This document shows positions 1 through 6,670 of a stretch of DNA of 10,103 bases, in pieces. The notes below the pieces were generated by a model. It did not search any database and was not told where the DNA came from. It saw only the letters and a list, made by a program, of their open reading frames with translations. The position numbers and the translations under genes are program-made. Source of the DNA: JAICJJ01 sp039809985 (lineage in GTDB: Bacteria; Chloroflexota; Chloroflexia; Thermomicrobiales; UBA6265); NCBI GenBank assembly GCA_039809985.1, contig JBDHWC010000095.1, positions 1 through 10,103 of the forward strand. The letters run 5' to 3'. Positions within the stretch are counted from its first letter, which is position 1; each line of letters begins with the position of its first letter.

Positions 1-2
1 GG

Positions 3-77
3 CGCGGGGTGGAGCAGCGGCAGCTCGTTGGGCTCATAACCCAAAGGTCGGGGGTTCGAATCCCCCCCCCGCTACCA
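3..77 (+). tRNA. Initiator tRNA-fMet (CAT anticodon)
   Basis: This tRNA carries formyl-methionine to the ribosomal P site to start translation. The full cloverleaf is visible. The acceptor stem pairs 4-9 with 67-72, and the first pair is an unpaired C3/T73, the initiator-type 1:72 mismatch. The D stem is GAGC/GCTC (12-15/23-26). The anticodon stem ends in the diagnostic GGG/CCC run (30-32/40-42) around the loop CTCATAA, with anticodon CAT at 35-37. The T stem is GGGGG/CCCCC (50-54/62-66) around TTCGAAT. A74 is the discriminator and CCA (75-77) is encoded. The A11:T24-type D-stem pair also fits an initiator. The D loop is short (7 nt), giving 75 nt in total. Only two bases precede the gene, so its promoter is outside the window. 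A terminator hairpin follows 7 nt downstream. Confidence 0.97.
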
Positions 78-84
78 TGTTCGG

Positions 85-124
85 ACGACCCCCGGGAGCA
101 TCGCTCCCGGGGGTCGTGCCATTT
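85..124 (+). terminator. Rho-independent terminator after tRNA-fMet
   Basis: A perfect 15-bp inverted repeat (arms 85-99 and 103-117, loop ATC) starts 7 nt after the tRNA CCA end. It is followed by a weak T-containing tail (GCCATTTCT). The position and strength fit termination of the tRNA transcript on the plus strand. The short T tract makes efficiency uncertain. Confidence 0.85.
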
Positions 125-139
125 CTAGTGCTGTCAGAC

Positions 140-143
140 GGAG
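140..143 (+). promoter_or_regulatory. Probable ribosome binding site (GGAG) for the caspase-like gene
   Basis: GGAG lies 8 nt upstream of an in-frame TTG at 152. This is the only start candidate in the frame with a well-spaced Shine-Dalgarno sequence. The ATG at 77 overlaps the tRNA CCA end and would run translation through the terminator hairpin, so it is not used. Confidence 0.5.
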
Positions 144-151
144 TGCCAACG

Positions 152-739
152 TTGGCCACGATCGACGCTTCGTTCTTCGTTCCGCGGCCGCTGGTGGCAA
201 TCGTTGCCCTTGGCGACTCGGGCGAGGCATTGCTGCTGCGCGCGATCCTCGAGAATCTCGGAGCAGCCGTTGCGCTGCACTTGCCGGGCGTTCCGGCCGA
301 TGTGATCGCCTGCTTTGCACAAGGCTCGGTCGCGCCAGCGCATCTGATCGTCTCCGGGCACGGGGACGAGAACGGGCTCGTGCTGGGGGAGTTCGGGCCC
401 GGAATCGACACGTCGGACCTGGTGGACGGCAGCCTGCCGCCTGCCGCGCTCCACGGCAGGGTCGACCTGCCGGGCACCATCGTGGTCAGCACCGCGTGCG
501 AGACCGGTTCACCGGCGTTTGCCGATGCCTTCCTCTCTGGTGGCGCGGCGAGTTACGTCGCACCCGGCGGCTATCCGGAAGGAGCCGCGGTGCCACTGTT
601 CGTCCACCTGCTGTACCACGAGTTGCTGCGCCGAGGCTCGTCGGTCGACTCGGCGGTTCGCCGGGCGCAGTCCGTCTTCACGCCGGACGAGGCGTTGTTC
701 GCGCTGTTCGCGGGTGATCGGTCAGCCGAAGAGGGATAG
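152..739 (+). CDS. Stand-alone caspase-like (CHAT/clan CD type) putative peptidase
   Basis: This encodes a small soluble protein of about 195 residues when started at TTG 152; no signal peptide or membrane segment is seen. What the sequence shows is the two-part signature of caspase-fold cysteine peptidases. A hydrophobic strand ends in His-Gly (LIVSGHGDENG, His70-Gly71). A second hydrophobic strand ends in Ala-Cys (TIVVSTACETG, Cys116). Then follows a stretch like that of CHAT domains (AFADAFLSGGAASYVAP), where the protein scans itself as an alpha/beta fold. The N-terminal PLVAIVALGDSGEALLLRAIL looks like the first strand and helix. It is much smaller than separase or gingipain enzymes and carries no attached effector or sensor domain. 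The peptidase assignment is inference from these motifs, and the substrate is unknown. It could be an inactive relative. Its stop overlaps the end of the convergent polymerase gene by 18 bp. No clear promoter is seen after the tRNA terminator. Alternative starts are GTG 143 or GTG 128. Confidence 0.72.
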   Translation: MATIDASFFVPRPLVAIVALGDSGEALLLRAILENLGAAVALHLPGVPADVIACFAQGSVAPAHLIVSGHGDENGLVLGEFGPGIDTSDLVDGSLPPAALHGRVDLPGTIVVSTACETGSPAFADAFLSGGAASYVAPGGYPEGAAVPLFVHLLYHELLRRGSSVDSAVRRAQSVFTPDEALFALFAGDRSAEEG

Positions 740-2950
740 TTGGCGTGTCGCCTCTTGGGCCCTTGCGGCGTCGAGGTCGGTGCGCGGCGTGATCGCCGGG
801 AAGAAGGCATCCAGTTCCGCCTCTGACTCGAACGCGCCGGCGAGGCGACCCGCGACCGCCTTGAGCCGCCGGAGCAGTTCGGCCGTGCCTTCGTCCCGGT
901 TCCATTCCGCGAGCGGGGCCAGCTCGCCGTCCTCCCGCTCGTACCACGCGAGTCGTTCGCCGACGCGAACGTCGCCGATCCTCTCCACGAGCCGCCTCAG
1001 TTTCGGCGAGGCCTTCAGCGACTCCTCGGTCACCATCCCCCATTGGCTGATCTCGGCCGGCTGCAGCTCGCGGGAGCGGATGCGCTCGACCAGTTCGAAG
1101 TAGCGGGCCCGGACCTCGCTGCGCCGGTCCTCGAGGAAGCCGCGAGCGGCTTCGCGCAGGAAGTCGCGGAACACCGGCTCCAGGCGGCGGCTGCGGAGCG
1201 AGCTGCCCCGAAGCTGGACCTCCCCGTCGTCGGTGCGCAGGGCATAGGTCTTGACCTTGAGCGAGAGCATCGCGGCGTAGCGGCCGTCGTGGGCGAGCCG
1301 GATGCCGTCCGGCAGTCCCTCGGCGACGTCGTTGATGAGGTGCTCCTCGTCAGCCCGGGATCGCACGTGGTCGGGAGGCACGAAGTAGACGCCGTCGGTG
1401 TCGACCTCGATCGGGGTCGCGCCAAGGTCGCGGAGCCGGGTGACCACCTGTTTGACGATCCGCTGTCCGGCGAGCGTGACCCGCTCGGCGGCGTCGTAGT
1501 CGTTGAACAGGCCGCCGCCGTACCCGAGATAGCCGTAGAACGAGTTGATCAGGACCTTGAACGACCCTTGCATCCCTTCCCACATCGCGCGCTCGGCGTT
1601 CGGCAGGGCGGCGTCGCGGCTGCGGGCCTTGGCCTCGAGTCGGCGCTTGGTCAGGTCGCCGAGCATGGGCAGGAGTGCGCCGAGCGTGTCGCTGGCGGAG
1701 GTGATGCGCTCGGAGAGCATGATCGACGGGTAGAGGCTCTCGACGTCGCACTTGACGACAGGTTGCAGGAGGCCGGTTTCCAGCAGTTCGGCATGGCCAC
1801 CGGCATAGGGGCGGGATCGTCGCGCGACCGGGACGCTGTGGCGGTGCTGCACGTAGGCCCGGAGCATCAGGTCGTTCAGCTTCTCACCGGGGCCGCCCGT
1901 GGCGACGGCCTGGTACGAGCGGGGGACGATCTGCGACTGGTAGAACTCGGTCGGCGTGGCGAGCCGCGACAGCAGGTCGACGTCGCGTACGTCGTCGAGC
2001 GCGTACCGCAGGAGGCGGTCGCGGTCGGTGCGCCAGAGATCGCGAATCTCCTCGCCGGGCACGAACTCGCGGTCTGGTCGGGTCAGGCCTAGTTCCTCGA
2101 CCGCGTTCTTCAGGCCGTAGGAGGTCAGGCGGCCGCCGATGTCGTAGCGCTGGATCTGCTGGTAGGTGTCGACGACGTGCCGACCGTGGACGAAGGCCGG
2201 ATTGAACGGCATGGTCAGCTGGCCGGCCTTGAAGCGCGACTGGCCGACGACGGTTCGGACTTCGGACCCGTCCCGACCCCACGGCAGGCGCACGCCGTGG
2301 CGCGCCGCCCGCTTGGCGAAGTAGGGCAGGTCGAAGTTGAACAGGTTGTGCCCCTCGAGCACGTCGGGGTCGATTGCGCCGACGCGTTCGGTGGTCCGCT
2401 CGATCAGGTCGGCCTCCCCGTGCTCGGCCCAGAGCAGTTCCTCGCCGCCGTCGGAGGCGCGCAGGGCGACGACGATCAGCTCGGCGGCCGGATCCTCCGG
2501 GTCGAGGCCGAGGGTCTCGATGTCGACTTGCAGCCGGCGAAGGTCGTCGAACAGCATGTCCTTGAAGAGCGTGCGGCCCGAGAGCACGAGATACTGCTCG
2601 ATCGGCGAGCGCAGCCGGTACATCTTCTCGCCCGCGTCGTCGGCGGCACGGGCGGCGTCGAGGAACGAGGGCCAGTCGGCGAAGGTGACCAAGTGGCGGA
2701 ACTGGTGGTCGCCGGACAAGGTCTCGATCGTGGGCCGGCTGCGGAGCCCGGCCCACGGCTCGGGTCGGGCGGCGAGCAGCCACGGCGTGAAGCGGTCGTC
2801 CTCGGTGCGTCGGGTCGCGCCGTCAGCGATGGTGAGCCGCACGCAGTCAGGCCCCGCCATCTCCACCGAGACGATGCCCGGCAAGGGATCGCTGCCGAAG
2901 AGGAGAGTGGTGGTGTCGATGTCCGAGGTCGGGGGCAACATGGTGCTCAT
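722..2950 (-). CDS. B-family DNA polymerase with 3'-5' exonuclease
   Basis: This is a template-directed DNA polymerase with proofreading, 742 aa, slightly shorter than E. coli Pol II or archaeal PolB. All exonuclease motifs are present: Exo I D143-I-E145, Exo II N202..F206-D207 (HNLFNFDLPYF) and Exo III Y316..D320. The polymerase motifs are also complete: motif A DVESLYPSI (D402), motif B KVLINSFYG (K465, N469, Y472), motif C VDTDGVYF (D517, D519) and a KxY element (K567, Y569). Motif C has Gly where Ser usually follows DTD. The protein ends in QLSLFG (737-742), a match to the sliding-clamp-binding consensus QL(S/D)LF, so it probably works with the beta clamp. By analogy with bacterial PolB it may act in repair or lesion bypass; this is inference. 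The ATG at 2950 is used, and an in-frame ATG at 2941 is the alternative. Neither has a clear Shine-Dalgarno sequence. It is divergent from comF (44 bp) and convergent, with overlap, with the caspase-like gene. Confidence 0.95.
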   Translation of the reverse strand: MSTMLPPTSDIDTTTLLFGSDPLPGIVSVEMAGPDCVRLTIADGATRRTEDDRFTPWLLAARPEPWAGLRSRPTIETLSGDHQFRHLVTFADWPSFLDAARAADDAGEKMYRLRSPIEQYLVLSGRTLFKDMLFDDLRRLQVDIETLGLDPEDPAAELIVVALRASDGGEELLWAEHGEADLIERTTERVGAIDPDVLEGHNLFNFDLPYFAKRAARHGVRLPWGRDGSEVRTVVGQSRFKAGQLTMPFNPAFVHGRHVVDTYQQIQRYDIGGRLTSYGLKNAVEELGLTRPDREFVPGEEIRDLWRTDRDRLLRYALDDVRDVDLLSRLATPTEFYQSQIVPRSYQAVATGGPGEKLNDLMLRAYVQHRHSVPVARRSRPYAGGHAELLETGLLQPVVKCDVESLYPSIMLSERITSASDTLGALLPMLGDLTKRRLEAKARSRDAALPNAERAMWEGMQGSFKVLINSFYGYLGYGGGLFNDYDAAERVTLAGQRIVKQVVTRLRDLGATPIEVDTDGVYFVPPDHVRSRADEEHLINDVAEGLPDGIRLAHDGRYAAMLSLKVKTYALRTDDGEVQLRGSSLRSRRLEPVFRDFLREAARGFLEDRRSEVRARYFELVERIRSRELQPAEISQWGMVTEESLKASPKLRRLVERIGDVRVGERLAWYEREDGELAPLAEWNRDEGTAELLRRLKAVAGRLAGAFESEAELDAFFPAITPRTDLDAARAQEATRQLSLFG

Positions 2951-2980
2951 GCCGCTGAGTGTAGTGCGACGGTGCGCGAC

Positions 2981-2986
2981 GTGAGG
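2981..2986 (+). promoter_or_regulatory. Ribosome binding site of comF
   Basis: GTGAGG lies 8 nt before the ATG at 2995 and supports that start. It sits inside the 44-bp divergent gap, which must also hold the polymerase 5' signals. Confidence 0.5.
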
Positions 2987-2994
2987 CGACCGCG

Positions 2995-3681
2995 ATGACT
3001 CGGCTCGGGTGGGCGACGGCAGTTGCCGAGTTCGCGGTCGACGTGGTCTACCCGAAGCGGTGCGCGACCTGCCGGTTGCGGGGATCCTGGGTCTGCGATG
3101 ACTGCCTGGCCAGCGCGCCGCCGTTCGCGCCGCCGTGGTGCCCGCGCTGCGGCGCTCCGGCCCCGTGTTTCCCGTGCTCGTGCACGGCCCTGCCGGGGTC
3201 GGTGGCGCGGCTGCGGTCGGTGGGGCCGTACGACGGTTGGCTGGGCGACGCGATCCGTCGGTTCAAGTACGACGGGGAGTGGGCGAGGAAGCAGCACCTC
3301 GGGGCGTCGCTGGCTCGGTTGGTGGCGACCGAGGTGCCGCCGGACGCGCTGCTGGTGCCGGTGCCGATTCACCGGGCGCGACTGCGTGAGCGCGGCTACA
3401 ACCAAGCGGCCATGCTCGCGTCGTCCGTGTCGAGGCTGACCGGCCACGCGGTCGCGGACGCGCTGACACGGACGCGCGACACGCCGCACCAAGTTGGGCT
3501 CGCGCAAACCGGACGATTGGCGAACGTGCGCGATGCCTTCGCGGCGCGGGCCGACGTCAGTCGTCGACACGCGGTGCTGGTGGACGACGTGGTGACGACC
3601 GGCGCGACGCTGGGGGCCTGTGCCGACGCCTTGCTGGCCGTGGGCGCGACCGAAGTGTGGGCGGTGACGCTGGCCCGATGA
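2995..3681 (+). CDS. comF: ComF family phosphoribosyltransferase-like protein
   Basis: This cytoplasmic 228-aa protein belongs to the ComF/GntX family, whose members have an N-terminal zinc-binding part and a type I phosphoribosyltransferase fold. In naturally competent bacteria ComF is needed for uptake or processing of transforming DNA; other members are uncharacterised. The N-terminus has paired cysteines C23/C26, C34/C37 and C49/C52, with further cysteines at 58, 61 and 63, fitting zinc binding. A central stretch VPVPIHRARLRERGYNQA (121-138) is the family hallmark. VLVDDVVTTGAT (194-205) is the PRPP-binding loop with the two conserved aspartates. The length is normal for the family. The gene stands alone on the plus strand, between the divergent polymerase gene and the convergent dxr. 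No other competence gene is in the window, so a role in DNA uptake here is only possible. Confidence 0.93.
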   Translation: MTRLGWATAVAEFAVDVVYPKRCATCRLRGSWVCDDCLASAPPFAPPWCPRCGAPAPCFPCSCTALPGSVARLRSVGPYDGWLGDAIRRFKYDGEWARKQHLGASLARLVATEVPPDALLVPVPIHRARLRERGYNQAAMLASSVSRLTGHAVADALTRTRDTPHQVGLAQTGRLANVRDAFAARADVSRRHAVLVDDVVTTGATLGACADALLAVGATEVWAVTLAR

Positions 3682-3712
3682 GTCGACGGCCCCGCGACCC
3701 GCCTCAAGCGCA

Positions 3713-3727
3713 CGACGCAAGGCGTCG
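3713..3727. terminator. Small stem-loop between convergent comF and dxr
   Basis: CGACGC/GCGTCG (3713-3718/3722-3727) forms a 6-bp stem with a 3-nt AAG loop in the 103-bp gap between the 3' ends of comF and dxr. No T tract follows on either strand. It could be a weak bidirectional terminator, but a chance repeat in GC-rich DNA is also possible. Nothing else is evident in this gap. Confidence 0.25.
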
Positions 3728-3784
3728 AGTCGCCGCCTGACCATCGGTCCGTTGGGACGGCAGTCGTGGATCTTGACCGGCGGC

Positions 3785-4963
3785 CTATCCGGCGCGGGCG
3801 ATCCACGTTTCGGTGAAAGCCCTTGCTCGCCGGTCGGCGTCTGCGATGGAGTCGAAGGTGACGACCGCGTCGGGGGAGTGCGCGTCGAGGGCGGCCCGGA
3901 TCGCGTCCGTGATCCCGGTGAAGCGGAGGCGGCCGGCGAGAAACGCGCCGACGGCCACCTCGTCCGCGGCGCTGAGCACGGTCGGATAGGTGCCGCCGGC
4001 CATCCCGGCCTGCTTGGCCAGCTCGAGGGCCGGGAACCGGTCGGGATTCGGCGCCTCGAACCGGAGCGTGCCGACGTCCGCGAGGGAGAGACGCTTCGCG
4101 GGGGAGGCCAAACGGTCCGGGTGGGTGAGGGCGTACTGGATCGGAACCCGCATGTCGGGCCAGCCGAGCTGCGCGAGGAGGCCGCGATCGACGAACTCGA
4201 CCAGCGAGTGGACGATGCTCTCGGGGTGGACCACGACGTCGATCTGGTTGTAGGGGAGGCCGAAGAGGGCGTGGGCTTCGATCACCTCGAGCCCCTTGTT
4301 CATCATCGTTGCCGAGTCGACCGTGATCTTGCCCCCCATGCGCCACGTCGGGTGGACCAGCGCCTGCTCGGCGGTGACATCGCGCAGCATCGCGGGATCG
4401 GCGGCGCGAAACGGCCCGCCGGAAGCGGTCAGGACGAGACGCGCCACCTGTTCGACCGGTGTCGGGCCGATGGCTTGCCAGATGGCGCTGTGCTCGCTGT
4501 CGACCGGCCGAATCTCGACGCCGCGCGCCTTGGCGAGGGGCATGATCAGGTCGCCGGCGCAGACCAACGTTTCCTTGTTGGCCAACGCGATCGTCTTGCC
4601 GGCGAGCACGGCCGCGTGCGTCGGCAGGATTGCGGCGTGCCCGGAGGTGGCGGTGACGACGATGTCGACCTCCGGCAAGGTGGCTGCGACCACGAGCGCG
4701 TCGGGTCCGGTGACGATCCTGTCGAGGGAGGGGAGGTCTCGTGCCGCCAACGACGGCTGCGACAGCGCGATGCAGTCGGGTCGGACTTGCGCGACCTGCT
4801 CGCGCAGGAGCGGGGAGCCATCGCGGGCGGCGAGGGCGACGACACGGAAGCGGTCGGGGTGGCGGCGGATCACGTCGATCGTCTGGGTGCCCACCGACCC
4901 GGTCGAGCCGAGGACGGCGACCCCGACCGGCCCGCTCGGCACCGGCCCTGCCAACCGACTCAT
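3785..4963 (-). CDS. dxr: 1-deoxy-D-xylulose 5-phosphate reductoisomerase
   Basis: Dxr (IspC) is the cytoplasmic enzyme that converts DXP to 2-C-methyl-D-erythritol 4-phosphate with NADPH and a divalent metal. This is the committed step of the non-mevalonate isoprenoid pathway. The protein is 392 aa, close to the family norm. Visible parts are the NADPH-binding loop GSTGSVG (19-25), ALANKE (126-131), metal ligands in PVDSEHSAIWQ (D155, E157), LTASGGPF (178-185), HPTWRMGGKITVDSATMMNK (204-223) and third ligand E226. The frame stays open upstream to 5518, but that part only shadows cdsA. The ATG at 4963 overlaps the cdsA stop as ATGA, so translation is probably coupled. dxr is the last gene of the run. 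rseP and ispG, which often follow it elsewhere, are absent. Its product feeds the undecaprenyl chain made by UppS in the same cluster. Confidence 0.97.
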   Translation of the reverse strand: MSRLAGPVPSGPVGVAVLGSTGSVGTQTIDVIRRHPDRFRVVALAARDGSPLLREQVAQVRPDCIALSQPSLAARDLPSLDRIVTGPDALVVAATLPEVDIVVTATSGHAAILPTHAAVLAGKTIALANKETLVCAGDLIMPLAKARGVEIRPVDSEHSAIWQAIGPTPVEQVARLVLTASGGPFRAADPAMLRDVTAEQALVHPTWRMGGKITVDSATMMNKGLEVIEAHALFGLPYNQIDVVVHPESIVHSLVEFVDRGLLAQLGWPDMRVPIQYALTHPDRLASPAKRLSLADVGTLRFEAPNPDRFPALELAKQAGMAGGTYPTVLSAADEVAVGAFLAGRLRFTGITDAIRAALDAHSPDAVVTFDSIADADRRARAFTETWIARAG

Positions 4964-5832
4964 TTCACCATCCCGTCGACCAGCGTGGCGACCGCCCAGC
5001 CGACCGGCAGCGCGAAGAGCAGGGCGTCGACCCGATCGAGCATCCCGCCGTGGCCGGGAATCAGTGTCCCGCTGTCCTTGATGCCGGCCTGCCGCTTCAG
5101 GAGAGACTCGGACAGGTCCCCGACCTGCCCGACCACGCCGAGCGCCAATCCGATCGCGGCCGCAAGCGGCAACGGCAGGCCCAGCCCGGTCAGGCCGGCA
5201 GTGATGCAGGCGACGACGGTTGATCCGACCAACCCGCAGACCGCGCCCTCGACCGTCTTGTTCGGACTGAGGCGCGGGGCGAGCTTGCGCTTGCCGAACG
5301 CCCTGCCGCCAAGGTAGGCGGCCGAATCGCCGACCCAGATCGCGAGCACGACAATGAGCAGCCAGGCAAGACCGCGCGGCTGGGGTGCCCAGAGCGACGC
5401 CGCGGGGCTGATGGCGGCGAGCCACCCGGCCGAGACGTCCCCGGAAGCCTGGCGGAGGGCAGCGCCCGCCAGCACGGGAACCCCGAGGTAGAGCGAGCCG
5501 GCGGCGACCGACGCCCATCGAGTGACGACACCGGCAGCCTCGGGGTCGCGGAACGCGCCGACCAGCGGCAGCATCCCCCCGGTGAAGAGGACCAGGGCGA
5601 TCGCCGGCAGGGGCCAGCCGATCCAGCCCCCGACGGCCATCAGGACGATTGCCGCGAAGGCAGGGAGCGAGCTCGACCGACCCGGTGCGAGACGGTCGAC
5701 CATGGCGAGATACTCCCGCAGACCGACCACGCCGATCACCGCCATGAGCGCGGCGAAGACGGGACCGCCGAGGAGCATGGCCACCAGGCCAACCAGCACG
5801 ACGCCGACGGAGCTGACGACCCGGGTGCGCAC
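4960..5832 (-). CDS. cdsA: Phosphatidate cytidylyltransferase (CDP-diglyceride synthase)
   Basis: CdsA is a multi-pass inner-membrane enzyme that makes CDP-diacylglycerol from phosphatidic acid and CTP, the precursor of acidic phospholipids. The 290-aa product is dominated by hydrophobic segments, for example about 7-38, 58-90 and 155-170, as expected for 7-8 transmembrane helices. The C-terminal family signature is complete: S243-x2-K246-R247-x4-K252-D253, then GTLIPGHGGMLDRVD (255-269). The upstream SPNKTVEGA (189-197) and GQVGDLSES (235-243) blocks are also conserved. The start is GTG at 5832, 6 bp after the uppS stop; no clear Shine-Dalgarno sequence is seen, which fits coupling to uppS. 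The stop overlaps the dxr ATG by 4 bp. Confidence 0.96.
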   Translation of the reverse strand: MRTRVVSSVGVVLVGLVAMLLGGPVFAALMAVIGVVGLREYLAMVDRLAPGRSSSLPAFAAIVLMAVGGWIGWPLPAIALVLFTGGMLPLVGAFRDPEAAGVVTRWASVAAGSLYLGVPVLAGAALRQASGDVSAGWLAAISPAASLWAPQPRGLAWLLIVVLAIWVGDSAAYLGGRAFGKRKLAPRLSPNKTVEGAVCGLVGSTVVACITAGLTGLGLPLPLAAAIGLALGVVGQVGDLSESLLKRQAGIKDSGTLIPGHGGMLDRVDALLFALPVGWAVATLVDGMVK

Positions 5833-5838
5833 GCCGGC

Positions 5839-6648
5839 TCAGGCGCCGACGGAATGGGCGAGCTCGGCGGCGATGCCGCCGAAGCGTCGTTCCCGCCGGC
5901 CGAACTCGACGATGGCCTCGCGCAGGTCGTCGGGTCCGAAGTCCGGCCAGAGCACCGGGGTGAAGTAGAGCTCGGCGAACGCCGACTGCCAGAGCAGGAA
6001 GTTGCTCATCCGATGCTCGCCTGAGGTGCGGATGACGAGGTCCGGGTCGGGCAGGTCGGCGGTGAAGAGATGGTCGGCGATCGTCGTCTCGTCGATCAGG
6101 TCGGCCGGGATCCCGGAGGCGACGATCCGCCGGACGGCGGCGACCAGTTCGCTGCGCCCGCCGTAGTTGAAGGCGAGTGTGAGGACGAGCCGGTCGTTGT
6201 CGCGCGTGCGCTCGATCGCCGCCAGCACGGCGTCCCGCAGCGACGGCTTCAGGCCCTCGAGGCTTCCGATGTGGCGGAGCTGCGCCCCTTGGCGGTCGAG
6301 TTCGTCGACCTCGCGGGCGATCGTCTCGCTCAGGATGCGCATGATGGCGGCGATCTCGTCGGCGGGTCGCCGCCAGTTCTCGGTGGAGAAGGCCCAGAGC
6401 GTGAGGTGGCGGACGCCGAGCGCGGCGGCGGCCTGCGTGATCTGGCGGATGTTGTCGGTGCCGCGCTGGTGGCCCTCGGCCCGGGCCAGTCCGCGCCGGG
6501 ACGCCCAGCGGCCGTTGCCGTCCATGATGATGGCGACGTGCGACGGCACCCTGCCGGTCACCGGAGGGGTGCGCGTCGCGTCGCGGTCCGGCTCTTCCGT
6601 CGTCGCGTCGTGTCGCACGGGGTCGGCCGCGCCTCGTTCCTCGCCCAT
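5839..6648 (-). CDS. uppS: Isoprenyl transferase, undecaprenyl diphosphate synthase type
   Basis: This cis-prenyltransferase adds isopentenyl units to farnesyl diphosphate to make the C55 carrier for peptidoglycan and surface glycans. It is peripheral to the membrane and works as a dimer. The 269-aa protein shows HVAIIMDGNGRWA (37-49) with catalytic D43, AFSTENW (86-92), and the signature DPDLVIRTSGEHRMSNFLL (201-219) with pyrophosphate-binding arginines 207 and 213. The final chain length cannot be read with certainty from motifs alone. The first 33 residues are a charged, low-complexity extension before the conserved core, longer than in E. coli. The ATG at 6648 has a G-rich Shine-Dalgarno-like GGGGGA at 6658-6663, 9 nt upstream. 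The gene lies 22 bp after frr and 6 bp before cdsA, so it is surely cotranscribed with them. Confidence 0.96.
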   Translation of the reverse strand: MGEERGAADPVRHDATTEEPDRDATRTPPVTGRVPSHVAIIMDGNGRWASRRGLARAEGHQRGTDNIRQITQAAAALGVRHLTLWAFSTENWRRPADEIAAIMRILSETIAREVDELDRQGAQLRHIGSLEGLKPSLRDAVLAAIERTRDNDRLVLTLAFNYGGRSELVAAVRRIVASGIPADLIDETTIADHLFTADLPDPDLVIRTSGEHRMSNFLLWQSAFAELYFTPVLWPDFGPDDLREAIVEFGRRERRFGGIAAELAHSVGA

Positions 6649-6670
6649 GTCTGAGCGTCCCCCGCCGGCC

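Noticed and set aside
85..117. Attachment site or integration scar next to the tRNA gene
   Set aside because: The repeat is a perfect self-complementary hairpin of terminator type, and no integrase or direct repeat of the tRNA 3' end is seen in the window.
1043..2092. Long open plus-strand frame opposite the polymerase gene
   Set aside because: It mirrors the conserved polymerase domain on the other strand. The product is low-complexity and Gly/Val/Asp-rich with no recognisable domain, as expected from GC-rich antisense frames.
3752..5317. 521-codon open plus-strand frame opposite dxr and cdsA
   Set aside because: It lies antisense to two well-recognised genes and its translation shows no domain. 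Its length is explained by high GC and few stop codons.
4964..5518. Upstream extension of the dxr frame that could look like a fusion protein
   Set aside because: This part is the out-of-frame reading of cdsA. Dxr homology starts just after ATG 4963 and the length from there is normal.
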